From contig JAFWDK010000024.1 in NCBI GenBank assembly GCA_017513085.1, positions 1-64,000 on the forward strand: DNA of 64,000 nucleotides. The letters are read 5' to 3'. The stretch's first letter is position 1, and every line of letters begins with the position of its first letter. Position numbers and translations under genes: made by a program. Positions 53,225 through 63,042 of the stretch are shown piece after piece. Source of the DNA: Clostridiales bacterium (lineage in GTDB: Bacteria; Bacillota; Clostridia; Saccharofermentanales; Saccharofermentanaceae). The notes under the pieces are model-generated. The model ran no database searches. It worked only from the letters and a program-made list of their open reading frames with translations, and was not told where the DNA came from.

Positions 53225-55477
53225 ATGAAAAGTAATGGTAGTAAGCATTTGCTGACGGCTGCAATTGGTGTATTTGCGTCGGTCAGTATTTTTTTGTCCG
53301 CCTGGAATGGCTTAGGCAGTAAAGTTGCCGCGAATGGTGAAAAGAAAAACATTTCGATTGGCCCGGGAGTATTGGGATACTATATGAATACCAGCGATAC
53401 AGCTATGGTATATATGGGAAATTCCGATTATTCAGGCATGAGCTGGCTGGTTGTAGGAAATAACCAGCATGGTGTCGCTTCCGATTCCAACTATAGTTGC
53501 TTGACTCTCCTTGCGTATAAAAATATCGGAGAGTCATCTGCATTCGTTCAAGGCGGAATGAGTAATGCTTATAATGGTTCTGCATTGCAGACTTCTGTGA
53601 ATTCCATTTATGAAAATAGCTTTTCACCGGCTGAAAAGGCAGCTCTTTGTGCAAGACAGTTGCCATCCGGTCAGTTTTCTTCTGAATCTCCATATACCAA
53701 CGGAGTTTCAGGAACGGCAATATCTAATGCCAAGCTTTGGCCGCTTTCCTCACAAGAAGCTTATCAGCTTGACAGTTATCTTAGAAGAAACAGTAACAGC
53801 TACTGGCTAAGATCACCGGGACACTCTTCTCAGAAAGGTGCCGTGGTATCCAATGAGGGTGTGCTGGATTATCTTGGCCAGGACACGGCAATGAAATTAG
53901 GTGTTCGTCCTGCGATGAACGTTCAACATTCATCTGTTTTTCTGGTTTCAAGCAGTGTTGAAGGAAAACCGTCAGAAATTGTGAACGGGGCATTCTTCCC
54001 GGTAAATGAATTGCGCTACAATACATTTAAAATGACTTTTTTTGATTCGCAAAGACAAGGATTCAGCGCAGAACGTACGGACTACGGAAATGTGATGGCC
54101 GGTGACACTGTATCTATCCGTTTCAACAACGCGAAACTGTTAACCAGTAATACTGACGAACGGGTTTCGGTCATCCTGACTGACAACACGGGGGAGATCC
54201 TGTATTATGGAACTCTGGCGTACAGGAAACAGAGCGGCGAATCGAAGATGAGGATCCCGGAAGAGTTAACAAACGGGAAATATGTATTGAAAGTGTTTTC
54301 TGAACAGCGCAATGATTTTTGCCATTCTGATTATTCCTCAAATGTCGTGGATATTCCGATCACTGTGACTTCAGCTCCGAAAACACCTTTAAATGTTCAT
54401 GTAGTGGCAACATCGAATACATATGCCAGAGTATACTGGGATGGTGTCATGTATGCGGACGGATATGAAGTGAGCCGTGCCACATCTCCCGATGGACCTT
54501 ATACGGTTCTTGGTACTACTACGATAATCAGCCGTAGTTGCGGAAATCTGACCAGCGGTAGAAAGTATTACTTTAGAGTCCGTTCATATCGTTATATCGA
54601 CGGAGCGATATTCTATAGTGATTACAGTCCAGCGACGGAAATCGTTACTCCGTTCAAAGCACCTGCAAATGTGAAAGTTCAGGCTACTTCAAACACGTAT
54701 GCGAAAGTTTCATGGGATGCCGTGTCCCGTGCGTCCGGTTATGAAGTTTACCGTTCGTTGTCGGCATCGGCGCCTTTTACATTGCTTGGCACTGTAAGTG
54801 ATACAAGCAGAAGCTGCGGAAATCTTCCTAGTGGAAAGATGGTGCGTTTTAAGGTGCGCGCGTATGTTGATATAGACGGGAAGAGGTATTATGGTGATTT
54901 CAGCCAGGAAGTACGCGTTGTGACACCTCTTGTTGCGCCTTCCGGAATGCGTGCTCAGGCCACGTCGAATTCATATGCGCGAGTTTACTGGAATGAAGTT
55001 CCCGGCGCGACAGCGTATGAAGTTTACCGGTCCACATCTTTAAACGGTACTTATACTTTGCTTGGCTCCGTCAATGATCTGAGCCGCAGTTGCGGAAACC
55101 TGACAAGCGGGAAGAAGTATTATTTCAAAGTCCGCGCATATGTTTCCATTCAAGGTCAAAACTATTATGGTTCTTTCAGTACGCCGGTGAGTGTCATTAC
55201 GCCACTTGCTACTCCGACCGGATTGAAGGCCCAGGCTACATCGGCTACGTATGCCAGACTTTCCTGGAATACTGTGACAGGTGCGGCCGGATATGAGGTC
55301 TATCGCTCCACTTCGGCAACAGGGAACTATACTTTGCTTGGCACGGTTGATACGAATAGCAGAAGCTGCGGAAATCTGACCGCGTCAAAGTACTATTTTA
55401 AAGTACGCGCGTACTCGATCGTAGATGGTCAGAAATTCTATGGCGATTATAGTACTGTATTGACGTATCAGCCGTGA
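53225..55477 (+). CDS. Secreted protein with DUF6273-like domain and four FN3 repeats
   Basis: A 750-residue exported protein. A signal or anchor segment covers about 7-28. An N-terminal domain (about 60-240) ends in YWLRSPG and LGVRPAM, the pattern of DUF6273. A beta-rich domain follows (about 255-390). Four fibronectin type III repeats of about 90 residues (about 395-745) each carry YEV.R....G.YT.LG, then SRSCGNL and KVRAY. Each repeat has one Cys at the same place. GGAGG at 53212 sets the ATG 53225 start; an earlier ATG at 53186 has none. It probably sits on or outside the wall; the ligand is unknown. Confidence 0.85.
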   Translation: MKSNGSKHLLTAAIGVFASVSIFLSAWNGLGSKVAANGEKKNISIGPGVLGYYMNTSDTAMVYMGNSDYSGMSWLVVGNNQHGVASDSNYSCLTLLAYKNIGESSAFVQGGMSNAYNGSALQTSVNSIYENSFSPAEKAALCARQLPSGQFSSESPYTNGVSGTAISNAKLWPLSSQEAYQLDSYLRRNSNSYWLRSPGHSSQKGAVVSNEGVLDYLGQDTAMKLGVRPAMNVQHSSVFLVSSSVEGKPSEIVNGAFFPVNELRYNTFKMTFFDSQRQGFSAERTDYGNVMAGDTVSIRFNNAKLLTSNTDERVSVILTDNTGEILYYGTLAYRKQSGESKMRIPEELTNGKYVLKVFSEQRNDFCHSDYSSNVVDIPITVTSAPKTPLNVHVVATSNTYARVYWDGVMYADGYEVSRATSPDGPYTVLGTTTIISRSCGNLTSGRKYYFRVRSYRYIDGAIFYSDYSPATEIVTPFKAPANVKVQATSNTYAKVSWDAVSRASGYEVYRSLSASAPFTLLGTVSDTSRSCGNLPSGKMVRFKVRAYVDIDGKRYYGDFSQEVRVVTPLVAPSGMRAQATSNSYARVYWNEVPGATAYEVYRSTSLNGTYTLLGSVNDLSRSCGNLTSGKKYYFKVRAYVSIQGQNYYGSFSTPVSVITPLATPTGLKAQATSATYARLSWNTVTGAAGYEVYRSTSATGNYTLLGTVDTNSRSCGNLTASKYYFKVRAYSIVDGQKFYGDYSTVLTYQP

Positions 55478-55510
55478 AAAAAGAATTTTGATATATCTTA
55501 ACATTTTTAC

Positions 55511-55539
55511 TTGCACAATCATAAACACTAAAGTAAAAT
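55511..55539 (+). promoter_or_regulatory. Promoter of the efp run
   Basis: TTGCAC at 55511-55516 and TAAAAT at 55534-55539 have a 17-base spacer. Confidence 0.65.
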
Positions 55540-55593
55540 ATTATAGCGTTATTAAGATTAAGTATTTTATTAGTATATTTCGGAGGAAATTTT

Positions 55594-56151
55594 ATGATTA
55601 GCGCTGGTGATTTTAGAAATGGTATGTGCTTTGAGATGGACGGACAGGTTTTTCAGGTTGTTGAGTTCCAGCATGTAAAGCCTGGTAAGGGTGCCGCTTT
55701 TGTACGTACAAAGTACAAGAACGTAAAGACAGGATCCGTTGTTGAGAGAAGCTTCAACCCTAACGAGAAGTTTGAACAGGCACAGCTCGAGCGCAATGAT
55801 ATGCAGTATATCTATGCAGATGGTGATCTTTACTACTTCATGGATCAGGAGACCTATGAGCAGCGTCCGATTTCTAAAGAGAACATCGGTGATAACATCC
55901 GTTTCCTCAAGGAAGAGATGGTTTGTAAGGTTCTTTCCTATAAGGGTGAGATCTTCGGTGTTGAACTTCCGATCGTTGTTGAGCTCGAAATCACTGAGTG
56001 CGAACCTGGTGTTCGTGGTGATACGACAAACAATGCTACGAAGATCGCTACTCTGGAGACCGGTGCTACCGTTAAGGTTCCGTTGTTCGTGAACCAGAAC
56101 GAAATTATCCGTGTTGATACTCGTACAGGTGAATATCTGGAGCGTGCATAA
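55594..56151 (+). CDS. efp: Elongation factor P
   Basis: A 185-residue translation factor that relieves stalling at polyproline, relevant here because the window encodes very Pro-rich surface proteins. Three beta domains are visible. The domain I loop is [20 protein letters not shown], with Lys in the usual modified position (PGKGAA). The C-terminal GEYLERA ends as in the family. TCGGAGGAAATTTT precedes the ATG. Confidence 0.97.
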   Translation: MISAGDFRNGMCFEMDGQVFQVVEFQHVKPGKGAAFVRTKYKNVKTGSVVERSFNPNEKFEQAQLERNDMQYIYADGDLYYFMDQETYEQRPISKENIGDNIRFLKEEMVCKVLSYKGEIFGVELPIVVELEITECEPGVRGDTTNNATKIATLETGATVKVPLFVNQNEIIRVDTRTGEYLERA

Positions 56152-56193
56152 TTTCACGTTCTGATTTCACTTCGAGAAGAGGGAATTCACAAA

Positions 56194-56574
56194 ATGGGTG
56201 AGAATCTCGTATCGGAATCAATCAAAGGCGAACGCTCGATGTCGCAAGGCTTTGTTGCTCAGTATGCAGCAGAAGCCGCCTTGCGTACGGAGGGCGTTGC
56301 TCGTCTTACGGCTTCTGTACCTGTTGTGCTTAAGGAATCCTTGGGTTTTGTGCATGAAGGAAAAGGTGTTCGAGTTGAGTTTTCCGAGAATGAAGAGGGT
56401 TTTGTTTCTGTCACTGTTTATCCGATCGTCTATTATGGTATGATTATTCCAGAGATAGCCTGGTCGATCCAGGAGAGAGTAAAAGAAGATGTTGAGAAGT
56501 TTACAGGCCTCGTTGTGGAGTCTGTGAACGTTCATGTTTGTGGCGTGGTTTTGAAGGAGGAGTCTGGTTCATGA
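56194..56574 (+). CDS. Asp23/Gls24 family envelope stress protein
   Basis: A 126-residue Asp23-type protein that in staphylococci sits at the membrane through AmaP. VAQYAAEAALRTEGVARL and VTVYPIVYYGMIIPEIAWSIQERVKEDVEKFTGL are typical. GAGGG precedes the ATG. The next gene overlaps its stop by 4 bases and is the likely membrane anchor. Confidence 0.93.
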   Translation: MGENLVSESIKGERSMSQGFVAQYAAEAALRTEGVARLTASVPVVLKESLGFVHEGKGVRVEFSENEEGFVSVTVYPIVYYGMIIPEIAWSIQERVKEDVEKFTGLVVESVNVHVCGVVLKEESGS

Positions 56575-57122
56575 ACCGATTGATCCGATTTGTTCTGATC
56601 GTTTATTCGACATTGTTGGCAGTACTTTCTCTGCTTTTGCTTTATGCTTTGCTCGATGATGGTATTTTTGCCGATCTCCTTGGCCCGCTTTCCAGCATTG
56701 TTATGGATCCGTATAAGAAATACATCTATCTTGCCGTGCTTCTGATTCTTCTGATCTCTTGTGTCATCACGGTTACCTACTGCCTTTTGAACGGCAGATT
56801 GAGCAAGACACGAATCCGTCAGACAGAGATCGGTTTTGTAGAGATCGGTGTGGATGCGATCGAGAGTATTGCTTTGAACTCGGCCAAGAGCGCGCAGGTT
56901 GGCATCAAGACTGCCCGTGCCCGTGTTTCTTCGGCTAAGAATAATTCTATACGTGTATATTTGAGCGCAGTTTTGTATTCCAATGTGGAAGTTCCGTCGA
57001 CTATGGCGAAGGTTCAGGAGCGCATTAAGAAAGATATCGAAAAGTATACCGGTATCACAGTTCAGAATGTTTCCGTCAAGGTAAGTCGTGTTGAACCTGT
57101 AGTGGCGAAGGTGGAGCGCTAA
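56571..57122 (+). CDS. amaP: Alkaline shock response membrane anchor-like protein (AmaP)
   Basis: A 183-residue protein with two transmembrane segments (about 5-28 and 48-70), then an Asp23-like soluble domain (IKKDIEKYTGITVQNVSVKV). It should hold the preceding Asp23 protein at the membrane. AAGGAGGAG precedes the ATG at 56571. An open frame from 56538 is only upstream shadow. Confidence 0.9.
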   Translation: MNRLIRFVLIVYSTLLAVLSLLLLYALLDDGIFADLLGPLSSIVMDPYKKYIYLAVLLILLISCVITVTYCLLNGRLSKTRIRQTEIGFVEIGVDAIESIALNSAKSAQVGIKTARARVSSAKNNSIRVYLSAVLYSNVEVPSTMAKVQERIKKDIEKYTGITVQNVSVKVSRVEPVVAKVER

Positions 57123-57125
57123 GTA

Positions 57126-57362
57126 ATGAGATCACTTATCGTCAAAATCTTTGATATGCTGAAAGACAAGAATTCGGGCAAGATCGGTGCCGCGATTGCA
57201 TTTGTTTTTGCCATTTTTCTTGTGATCTTCGGTTTCTTCAAAACTTTGTTCATTATCATCCTGACGATCGTCGGGTATGTGGTGGGAGCGCTTTTGTTTT
57301 CCGATAGAGATAAGATTAAGGACTGGATGGATAAGATCCTTCCACCCGGGAGGTTTAGATGA
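57126..57362 (+). CDS. DUF2273 small membrane protein
   Basis: A 78-residue protein with two closely spaced hydrophobic segments (about 19-37 and 41-58) and a charged tail (DRDKIKDWMDKILP). DUF2273 proteins commonly lie beside asp23 and amaP, as here. It overlaps nusB by 4 bases. Confidence 0.9.
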   Translation: MRSLIVKIFDMLKDKNSGKIGAAIAFVFAIFLVIFGFFKTLFIIILTIVGYVVGALLFSDRDKIKDWMDKILPPGRFR

Positions 57363-57769
57363 GTAGAAGAGAAGCCCGTGATGCGGCATTAGCTTTTTTG
57401 TTCCAGTTGGATTTCCGTAAGGAGCCGATTTCCGAACAGCGTGAATTATATTTGCAGGGGCATCCTCTTGATGATGAAGATGTTCCGTTTTTCGATGCTT
57501 TGGTAAATGGCGTCTGTGAAAAACGAGACGAGCTGGATACGGTTTATTCCAAGTATTTGAAAGATTGGAAACAGGATCGTCTTCCGAAAGTCGATGTTGT
57601 GATTTTACGTATTTCTGTGTTTGAGATGCTGTACATGGAAGATGTACCAATCAATGTTTCGATCAGCGAAGCCGTTATTCTTACTAAGAAATACAGTTCC
57701 GAAGAATCAAAAGGATATGTTAATGCTATCCTTGGTAAAGTCGGAAAAGAACTAGAAAATAATGGATAA
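57359..57769 (+). CDS. nusB: Transcription antitermination factor NusB
   Basis: A 136-residue all-helical RNA-binding protein of ribosomal RNA antitermination. REARDAALAFLFQLDF at the start, ILRISVFEMLYMEDVPINVSISEAVILTKKYSSEESKGYVNAILG at the end are typical. It overlaps the upstream gene by 4 and xseA by 8 bases. Confidence 0.96.
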   Translation: MSRREARDAALAFLFQLDFRKEPISEQRELYLQGHPLDDEDVPFFDALVNGVCEKRDELDTVYSKYLKDWKQDRLPKVDVVILRISVFEMLYMEDVPINVSISEAVILTKKYSSEESKGYVNAILGKVGKELENNG

Positions 57770-58973
57770 TGCGGTTTTCTCGGTATCTGATCTGAATGAG
57801 TACGTAAGCACATTGTTATCTTCAGACAATGTGCTTTGTCAGTTGTGTGTCAAAGGTGAGATCTCGGGCTATAAGCGCTATCCTTCCGGACATGCGTACT
57901 TTCAGTTAAAGGATGAAAGAGCCGCTGTCAGTTGTGTGATATTTAAAGGAAATTTCCAACGTTTGGCTTTTGCGCCGGAAAACGGAATGAAAGTATTGCT
58001 TTTTGGCCGTGCTGCGCTTTATGGTGTGGATGGTAAGTTTCAGATCATCGGATCATTTATGCAGGAAGAAGGTCAGGGAGAGCTTTTTAAGCAGTTTGAA
58101 CTTCTCAAACAGAAAATGATGGCGGATGGTTTGTTCGATGCTGAACATAAGAAACCGATCCCGTTTTTGCCGAGACGCATAGGCGTAGTTTCATCGCCCA
58201 AGGGTGCCGTGATCCAGGACATCATTAACGTTTTGACGAGACGTTTCCCGAATTTTGATCTGCTTTTATATCCTTCCGCCGTGCAAGGGAAAGAGGCTTC
58301 GGCAGAACTTATCCGCGGAATACGGACTCTTGATGCTCGTGAAGATATTGATGTGATCATCGTTGCCCGTGGCGGAGGTTCGATGGAAGATCTATGGTGT
58401 TTTAACGATGAAGCTTTGGGGCGGACGATCTACGAGGCAAATACTCCAATCATTTCTGCGGTCGGTCATGAGACGGATTACACGATCTGTGATTTTTGCG
58501 CGGATCTTCGGGCACCGACACCATCTGCAGCAGCTGAACTGGTCATGCCGAATAAAGAAGATGTTCTTCAGCGTTTGCTCAAACTTCGTTCCGATCTAAA
58601 GAGCGCTACGTCGCAAATGCTCAGGATGAAGAGTCATAAACTTGATCTTCTTTCTCAGCATCGTGCATTGATGCTTCCTTCGGTCCGGATTCAAAATGAA
58701 CTCCAGCGTTGCGACCAGATGACCGAGAAGATGAAGGCAGGATTAGAACGTAAACTGTCGTTTTATCGGGAAGGATTATCCTCGGATCTGGCCAAGATCG
58801 AAGCATTGAATCCTATGAGCGTTTTGTTGAGAGGATACTCGTATGTTACGGATGAACGATCCAAAACCGTGGATTCGGTAAATTGTGTTAATATAGATGA
58901 AACGATCACTATCCATGTGGCGGATGGTGTTTTGGGCGCCAAGGTGGTCTCCAAGAAAGAAAAAGAGGGTTGA
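57762..58973 (+). CDS. xseA: Exodeoxyribonuclease VII large subunit
   Basis: A 403-residue nuclease subunit. An OB fold (about 1-105) is followed by the catalytic region with GVVSSPKGAVIQDI, ARGGGSMEDLWCFNDE, SAVGHETDYTICDFCADLRAPTPSAAAE, and a coiled-coil C-terminal part. The start in the nusB end overlaps by 8 bases. Confidence 0.96.
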   Translation: MDNAVFSVSDLNEYVSTLLSSDNVLCQLCVKGEISGYKRYPSGHAYFQLKDERAAVSCVIFKGNFQRLAFAPENGMKVLLFGRAALYGVDGKFQIIGSFMQEEGQGELFKQFELLKQKMMADGLFDAEHKKPIPFLPRRIGVVSSPKGAVIQDIINVLTRRFPNFDLLLYPSAVQGKEASAELIRGIRTLDAREDIDVIIVARGGGSMEDLWCFNDEALGRTIYEANTPIISAVGHETDYTICDFCADLRAPTPSAAAELVMPNKEDVLQRLLKLRSDLKSATSQMLRMKSHKLDLLSQHRALMLPSVRIQNELQRCDQMTEKMKAGLERKLSFYREGLSSDLAKIEALNPMSVLLRGYSYVTDERSKTVDSVNCVNIDETITIHVADGVLGAKVVSKKEKEG

Positions 58974-58975
58974 AA

Positions 58976-59197
58976 ATGGCTGATAATGTAAATGATATGT
59001 CTTATGAAGAGGCGGTAAAAGAACTGGAATCTATCATTTCCAAGCTGGAGTCGGGCGAGGCTTCTCTGGATGATTCCATTAAAATGTATTCACGAGGTAT
59101 GGAGCTTTCCAAGTTCTGTAAAGATAAATTGGATTCGATCGTTAAGAAGATCAGTATTCTTTCTGATGACGGTTCCGGTGAGTCGGATTTTTCCTGA
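58976..59197 (+). CDS. xseB: Exodeoxyribonuclease VII small subunit
   Basis: A 73-residue helical partner of XseA, with SYEEAVKELESIISKLESGEASLDDSIKMYSRGM typical of the family. ATG 58976 follows AGAGGG; the TTG at 58970 overlaps xseA more and lacks spacing. It lies in the same operon. Confidence 0.95.
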   Translation: MADNVNDMSYEEAVKELESIISKLESGEASLDDSIKMYSRGMELSKFCKDKLDSIVKKISILSDDGSGESDFS

Positions 59198-59212
59198 GGG
59201 TTGAGGTGAAAT

Positions 59213-60115
59213 ATGGCCAGTAATATAACCGTCAGTATGAAAAAGTATCAAGAACGTCTTGAAAGCAAACTCCCGGAAGTTTTCCCCAAAAAACTGGGTG
59301 ATGATCCGACTGTTGTGGCATCGCTTTACAGTCTGCTTGCAGGTGGAAAAAGGATCCGTCCTGTTCTGATGTATATGTTTGCCGACATGCTTAATTTGGA
59401 TCTTGATGTGGTCGATGATTTTGCAGTGGCAATCGAAATGATCCATACTTATTCTTTGATCCATGATGATCTGCCTTGTATGGATGATGATACGCTTCGC
59501 CGTGGTAAGCCCACATGTCATGTGGCAAACGGAGAGAATTTCGCGCTCCTGGCCGGAGATGCTCTTCTGAATCGAGCGTATGAGATTATTTTCGGTGCAG
59601 TCAAAAAGCGTTCTTATACGATCCAGGCAGCCTGGTTTCTGGCTGATTGTGCCGGTATTAACGGTATGATCGGAGGGCAGAGCATTGATTTGGCCTCGGA
59701 AGGAAAGAAGATCGATACGAATAAACTTTGTGAACTGCATGAGAAAAAAACTGGTGCGTTGATTAATGCGGCATGCCTGATTCCGTATTATATTTATGAA
59801 GCACAGAACGGTGAAGATAAGAAATTGAATAACCTTATCAAGTCCTTTTCGCAAGGGACCGGACTCGGCTTTCAGATTAAAGATGATCTTCTTGATGTGC
59901 AGGCAGATGAATCTGTTCTCGGCAAGTCTATCGGTAAAGACCAGCGTGATGAAAAATCCACTTTTGTTACGCTCTTCGGTGAAACCAATGCACAAAAAAT
60001 GCTTGATGACACATATAAAGATGTTTTCCGGGCTTTGGACGGATTGAAAACGATGGGTTATGACGTGCAGGATCTGCGTCTTTTGAGCGAACTTTTGCAG
60101 AACCGTATCCAGTGA
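59213..60115 (+). CDS. ispA: Polyprenyl (farnesyl/geranylgeranyl) diphosphate synthase
   Basis: A 300-residue prenyl transferase joining isopentenyl and allylic diphosphates. The first aspartate-rich motif is HDDLPCMDDD, the second QIKDDLLDVQ. GGKRIRPVL is the substrate-binding Arg/Lys region. It is directly followed by dxs, which makes the first precursor, so both form one isoprenoid unit. Confidence 0.95.
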   Translation: MASNITVSMKKYQERLESKLPEVFPKKLGDDPTVVASLYSLLAGGKRIRPVLMYMFADMLNLDLDVVDDFAVAIEMIHTYSLIHDDLPCMDDDTLRRGKPTCHVANGENFALLAGDALLNRAYEIIFGAVKKRSYTIQAAWFLADCAGINGMIGGQSIDLASEGKKIDTNKLCELHEKKTGALINAACLIPYYIYEAQNGEDKKLNNLIKSFSQGTGLGFQIKDDLLDVQADESVLGKSIGKDQRDEKSTFVTLFGETNAQKMLDDTYKDVFRALDGLKTMGYDVQDLRLLSELLQNRIQ

Positions 60116-60127
60116 GTGTGAGAACAT

Positions 60128-62005
60128 ATGAATGAGCACCCGATCCTAGACCAGATCCAAAAGCCGTCAGATGTTGCGGCACTCAGTTTCGAAGATTCCA
60201 AAAAACTTGCAGAGGAACTTCGGGATGTTATTGTTGACCGCGTTTCGCAAAATGGTGGCCATCTGGCATCGAGCCTAGGTGTTGTCGATCTGACGATTGC
60301 GCTTTTGTCTGAGTTTGATCCGCCTCACGATCAGATCGTCTGGGACGTGGGACATCAGGCATATGCTTATAAGCTTCTTACCGGAAGAAAAGATCAGTTT
60401 CATACACTGCGCAAATACGGTGGCATAGCCGGTTTCCCGAAACAAAGCGAGAGCATCTATGATGCTTTCGGCGTCGGACATAGCAGCACATCTGTTTCAG
60501 CGGCGCTTGGACTTTTACGTGCCAAGAAGCTGAAAGGGGATGACGGTCATGTGGTTGCTATCATCGGTGATGGAGCCATGACAGGCGGCATGGCTTTTGA
60601 AGGATTAAATGATACCGGACACTTTAGTGAAAATCTTACTGTTATCCTCAACGATAATCAGATGTCTATTGATAAAAACGTCGGTGGTCTTTCCCGTGCT
60701 TTGGCTGAACTTCGTTCGTCCAAAGAATATATCAAAGTGAAAAGCCGGGTCGAGAGGTTCCTTCTTGCGATCCCTTTGATCGGCCGCCCGATTGCCCGTT
60801 TTATCCGTATGATCAAAACATGGTTCCGTCTTTTTATCCGACGCAATGTTCCGGTTATCTTCGAGGATTTGGGATTTCAATATTTCGGACCATTTGACGG
60901 TCATAATATTGCGCTTCTGAAGAAGAAACTGGAGATTTCAAAGGAGATCAACGGTCCGGTTCTGATCCATATCGTTACAAAGAAGGGAAAAGGCTTCCCT
61001 AAGGCAGAAGAAAATCCTTCTGCATATCACGGTGTGTCTGCATTCGACAAGGAAAAAGGTGTGGTACCTTCTAATAAGATGACTTTCACCAAGTGCTTTT
61101 CTGCTTCTATGGTCCGTATCGGGCAGAAGTATGAGAACGTTGTGGCTATATGCGCTGCGATGATGACCAGTACTGGCCTTTCCGAGTTCAGAAAGCATAT
61201 GAAACTCCGTTTCTTTGATGTTGGTATTGCGGAGGAACATGCGGTTACCATGGCTGCCGGCATGGCGACAAATGGCTTTGTTCCGGTTGTTGCACTGTAT
61301 TCGACTTTTGCCCAGCGTGCTTATGATCAGATGCTTCATGATGTATGCCTTCAGGATCTGCATATGGTACTGGCTCTTGATCGAGCCGGCATCGTTGGTG
61401 CAGACGGTATGACGCATCAAGGTATATACGATATTTCCATGATGCTTTCCATGCCCAATGTTACTCTCCTGTCGCCTTGTAATTTTTCAGAACTGGATCG
61501 GATGCTGGAATGGGCGGTGGCAGAAGGAACCGGCCTGATCGCTGTTCGATATCCTCGTGGTGGCCAAAGCACTGTCCTTGAAGATATCCCTTCTTCGGAA
61601 GGGATCGCGCCACGCATCCTGCGAGATGGAAAAGAAGTGGCGATCCTTTCCCTGGGTGTTATGGCCGAGCAGGCTCTTTGTGCGGCAAAAGCACTTGAGG
61701 ATAAGGGCATTTTCTGCCGTGTGATCGATATCCGTTGTGTGAAACCGCTTGATATCGACACTTTGTCTGAGCTTTTACACGATGTGACTTCTATCGTTAC
61801 CATAGAAGACGGCATCGTACACGCCGGCTTCGGTACATATCTTCTTTCTGTTCTGGAAAAGAAGGGCATGCTCTCTTCTTTCAGGAATTTTGTCAGCCTT
61901 GGTGTTTCCGATCAGCCTCTTACTGCAGGTGATCGTAAGACGCTTCTTGAAAAAGAACATATGGATGAAAATGCTATCATAGAGACTGTTCTCTCAATGA
62001 AATAA
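60128..62005 (+). CDS. dxs: 1-deoxy-D-xylulose-5-phosphate synthase
   Basis: A 625-residue thiamine-diphosphate transketolase-like enzyme at the start of the MEP pathway. Key motifs are WDVGHQAYAYK, IIGDGAMTGGMAFEGLND (ThDP-binding GDG), FDVGIAEEHAVTMAAG with the catalytic Glu, and DRAGIVGADGMTHQG. The ribosome site is weak (GTGTGAGAAC). In many clostridia tlyA follows; here 161 bases with a promoter precede nadK. Confidence 0.96.
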   Translation: MNEHPILDQIQKPSDVAALSFEDSKKLAEELRDVIVDRVSQNGGHLASSLGVVDLTIALLSEFDPPHDQIVWDVGHQAYAYKLLTGRKDQFHTLRKYGGIAGFPKQSESIYDAFGVGHSSTSVSAALGLLRAKKLKGDDGHVVAIIGDGAMTGGMAFEGLNDTGHFSENLTVILNDNQMSIDKNVGGLSRALAELRSSKEYIKVKSRVERFLLAIPLIGRPIARFIRMIKTWFRLFIRRNVPVIFEDLGFQYFGPFDGHNIALLKKKLEISKEINGPVLIHIVTKKGKGFPKAEENPSAYHGVSAFDKEKGVVPSNKMTFTKCFSASMVRIGQKYENVVAICAAMMTSTGLSEFRKHMKLRFFDVGIAEEHAVTMAAGMATNGFVPVVALYSTFAQRAYDQMLHDVCLQDLHMVLALDRAGIVGADGMTHQGIYDISMMLSMPNVTLLSPCNFSELDRMLEWAVAEGTGLIAVRYPRGGQSTVLEDIPSSEGIAPRILRDGKEVAILSLGVMAEQALCAAKALEDKGIFCRVIDIRCVKPLDIDTLSELLHDVTSIVTIEDGIVHAGFGTYLLSVLEKKGMLSSFRNFVSLGVSDQPLTAGDRKTLLEKEHMDENAIIETVLSMK

Positions 62006-62131
62006 ATGTTTCCCGATCTCAACAGTTTTTTCTTTGCTGCCTTTTTCCAAATTACGTAGTTTTTCGACAAAAGTGTGAGAATTCGTCAATAAATGTAGAT
62101 TTATTATGATGCATAAATACAAAATAATCTG

Positions 62132-62137
62132 TATAAT
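62132..62137 (+). promoter_or_regulatory. -10 element upstream of nadK
   Basis: A TATAAT lies 30 bases before the nadK start, without a clear -35. It suggests nadK-argR-recN have their own transcript start. Confidence 0.5.
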
Positions 62138-62166
62138 TAGTACGGATATGAAGGAGGCTTTCCATC

Positions 62167-63042
62167 ATGAGGTTTGGTATCGTAGTAAATGAAGATAAAG
62201 ATCCGGGTTATGCTTTTGCCAAGCATGCCGTGGAAGTTTTGCGTTCTCGTGATTGTGAAGCCGTCCTTGCTCCTGAATATATGGATACGGATCTGGCTCT
62301 GACGGATGGAGTCGTTATAGATGATTACGCTACATGCGATATGCTTTTTTCAATGGGTGGCGATGGAACTTTCCTTCGCACCGTGCATAAGTTCTTGAAT
62401 GAGAGCATCCCGATCATTGGCGTGAATCTTGGAAGTATCGGTTTTTTGACAGAGATACAGAAGGAGGATTTCGAGGATGCGGTCGATCGTCTTTTAGATG
62501 GCCGTTATACTTTGGAAGCCCGTTCCCAGTTAGATGTCACGCTTTGCTCGGAAGATGGTACGGTCAAAGAACATGGTCTGTGTCTGAATGATGCGGTAAT
62601 CGCGCGGGGAGCCAATATGCATGTCGTAAATCTTGATCTTCTGATCGATCATGACTACGTTGAGCGTCTTTCAGGGGATGGTGTGATCCTATCTACCGCT
62701 ATGGGTTCTACAGCATATTGTCTTGCAGCAGGTGGACCGATCGTAAAGCCTGAACTTGATGTTTTTATGGTTACACCGATCTGCCCGCACACTCTTCATA
62801 ACAGGAGTTACGTTGTTTCAGGAGATAGCGTGATCGAGATCACCATTGATCGATTCTCAGATGCTCCGATCCTTTCTTTGGACGGACGTCCGAATATTAT
62901 GCTTGAATATCACGACCGTATCGTGCTCAAGAAATCTGTGACACCGGTCGTTGTTGCTAAGATCGGTTATAAGAATTTCTATCAGACAGTAAGACAGAAG
63001 ATCCGAGCGAGAGGTAGTTTCTATGAAGATGGCGAAAAATGA
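62167..63042 (+). CDS. nadK: NAD kinase
   Basis: A 291-residue enzyme that makes NADP from NAD. GGDGTFLRTVH is the nucleotide-binding loop, followed by GVNLGSIGFLTEI, LNDAVIARG and the NAD-site TAYCLAAGGPI. AAGGAGGC precedes the ATG. It overlaps argR by 20 bases in another frame. Confidence 0.97.
   Translation: MRFGIVVNEDKDPGYAFAKHAVEVLRSRDCEAVLAPEYMDTDLALTDGVVIDDYATCDMLFSMGGDGTFLRTVHKFLNESIPIIGVNLGSIGFLTEIQKEDFEDAVDRLLDGRYTLEARSQLDVTLCSEDGTVKEHGLCLNDAVIARGANMHVVNLDLLIDHDYVERLSGDGVILSTAMGSTAYCLAAGGPIVKPELDVFMVTPICPHTLHNRSYVVSGDSVIEITIDRFSDAPILSLDGRPNIMLEYHDRIVLKKSVTPVVVAKIGYKNFYQTVRQKIRARGSFYEDGEK

Noticed and set aside
59090..60139. 349-residue minus frame across ispA
   Set aside because: It is a shadow of ispA and xseB on the other strand.
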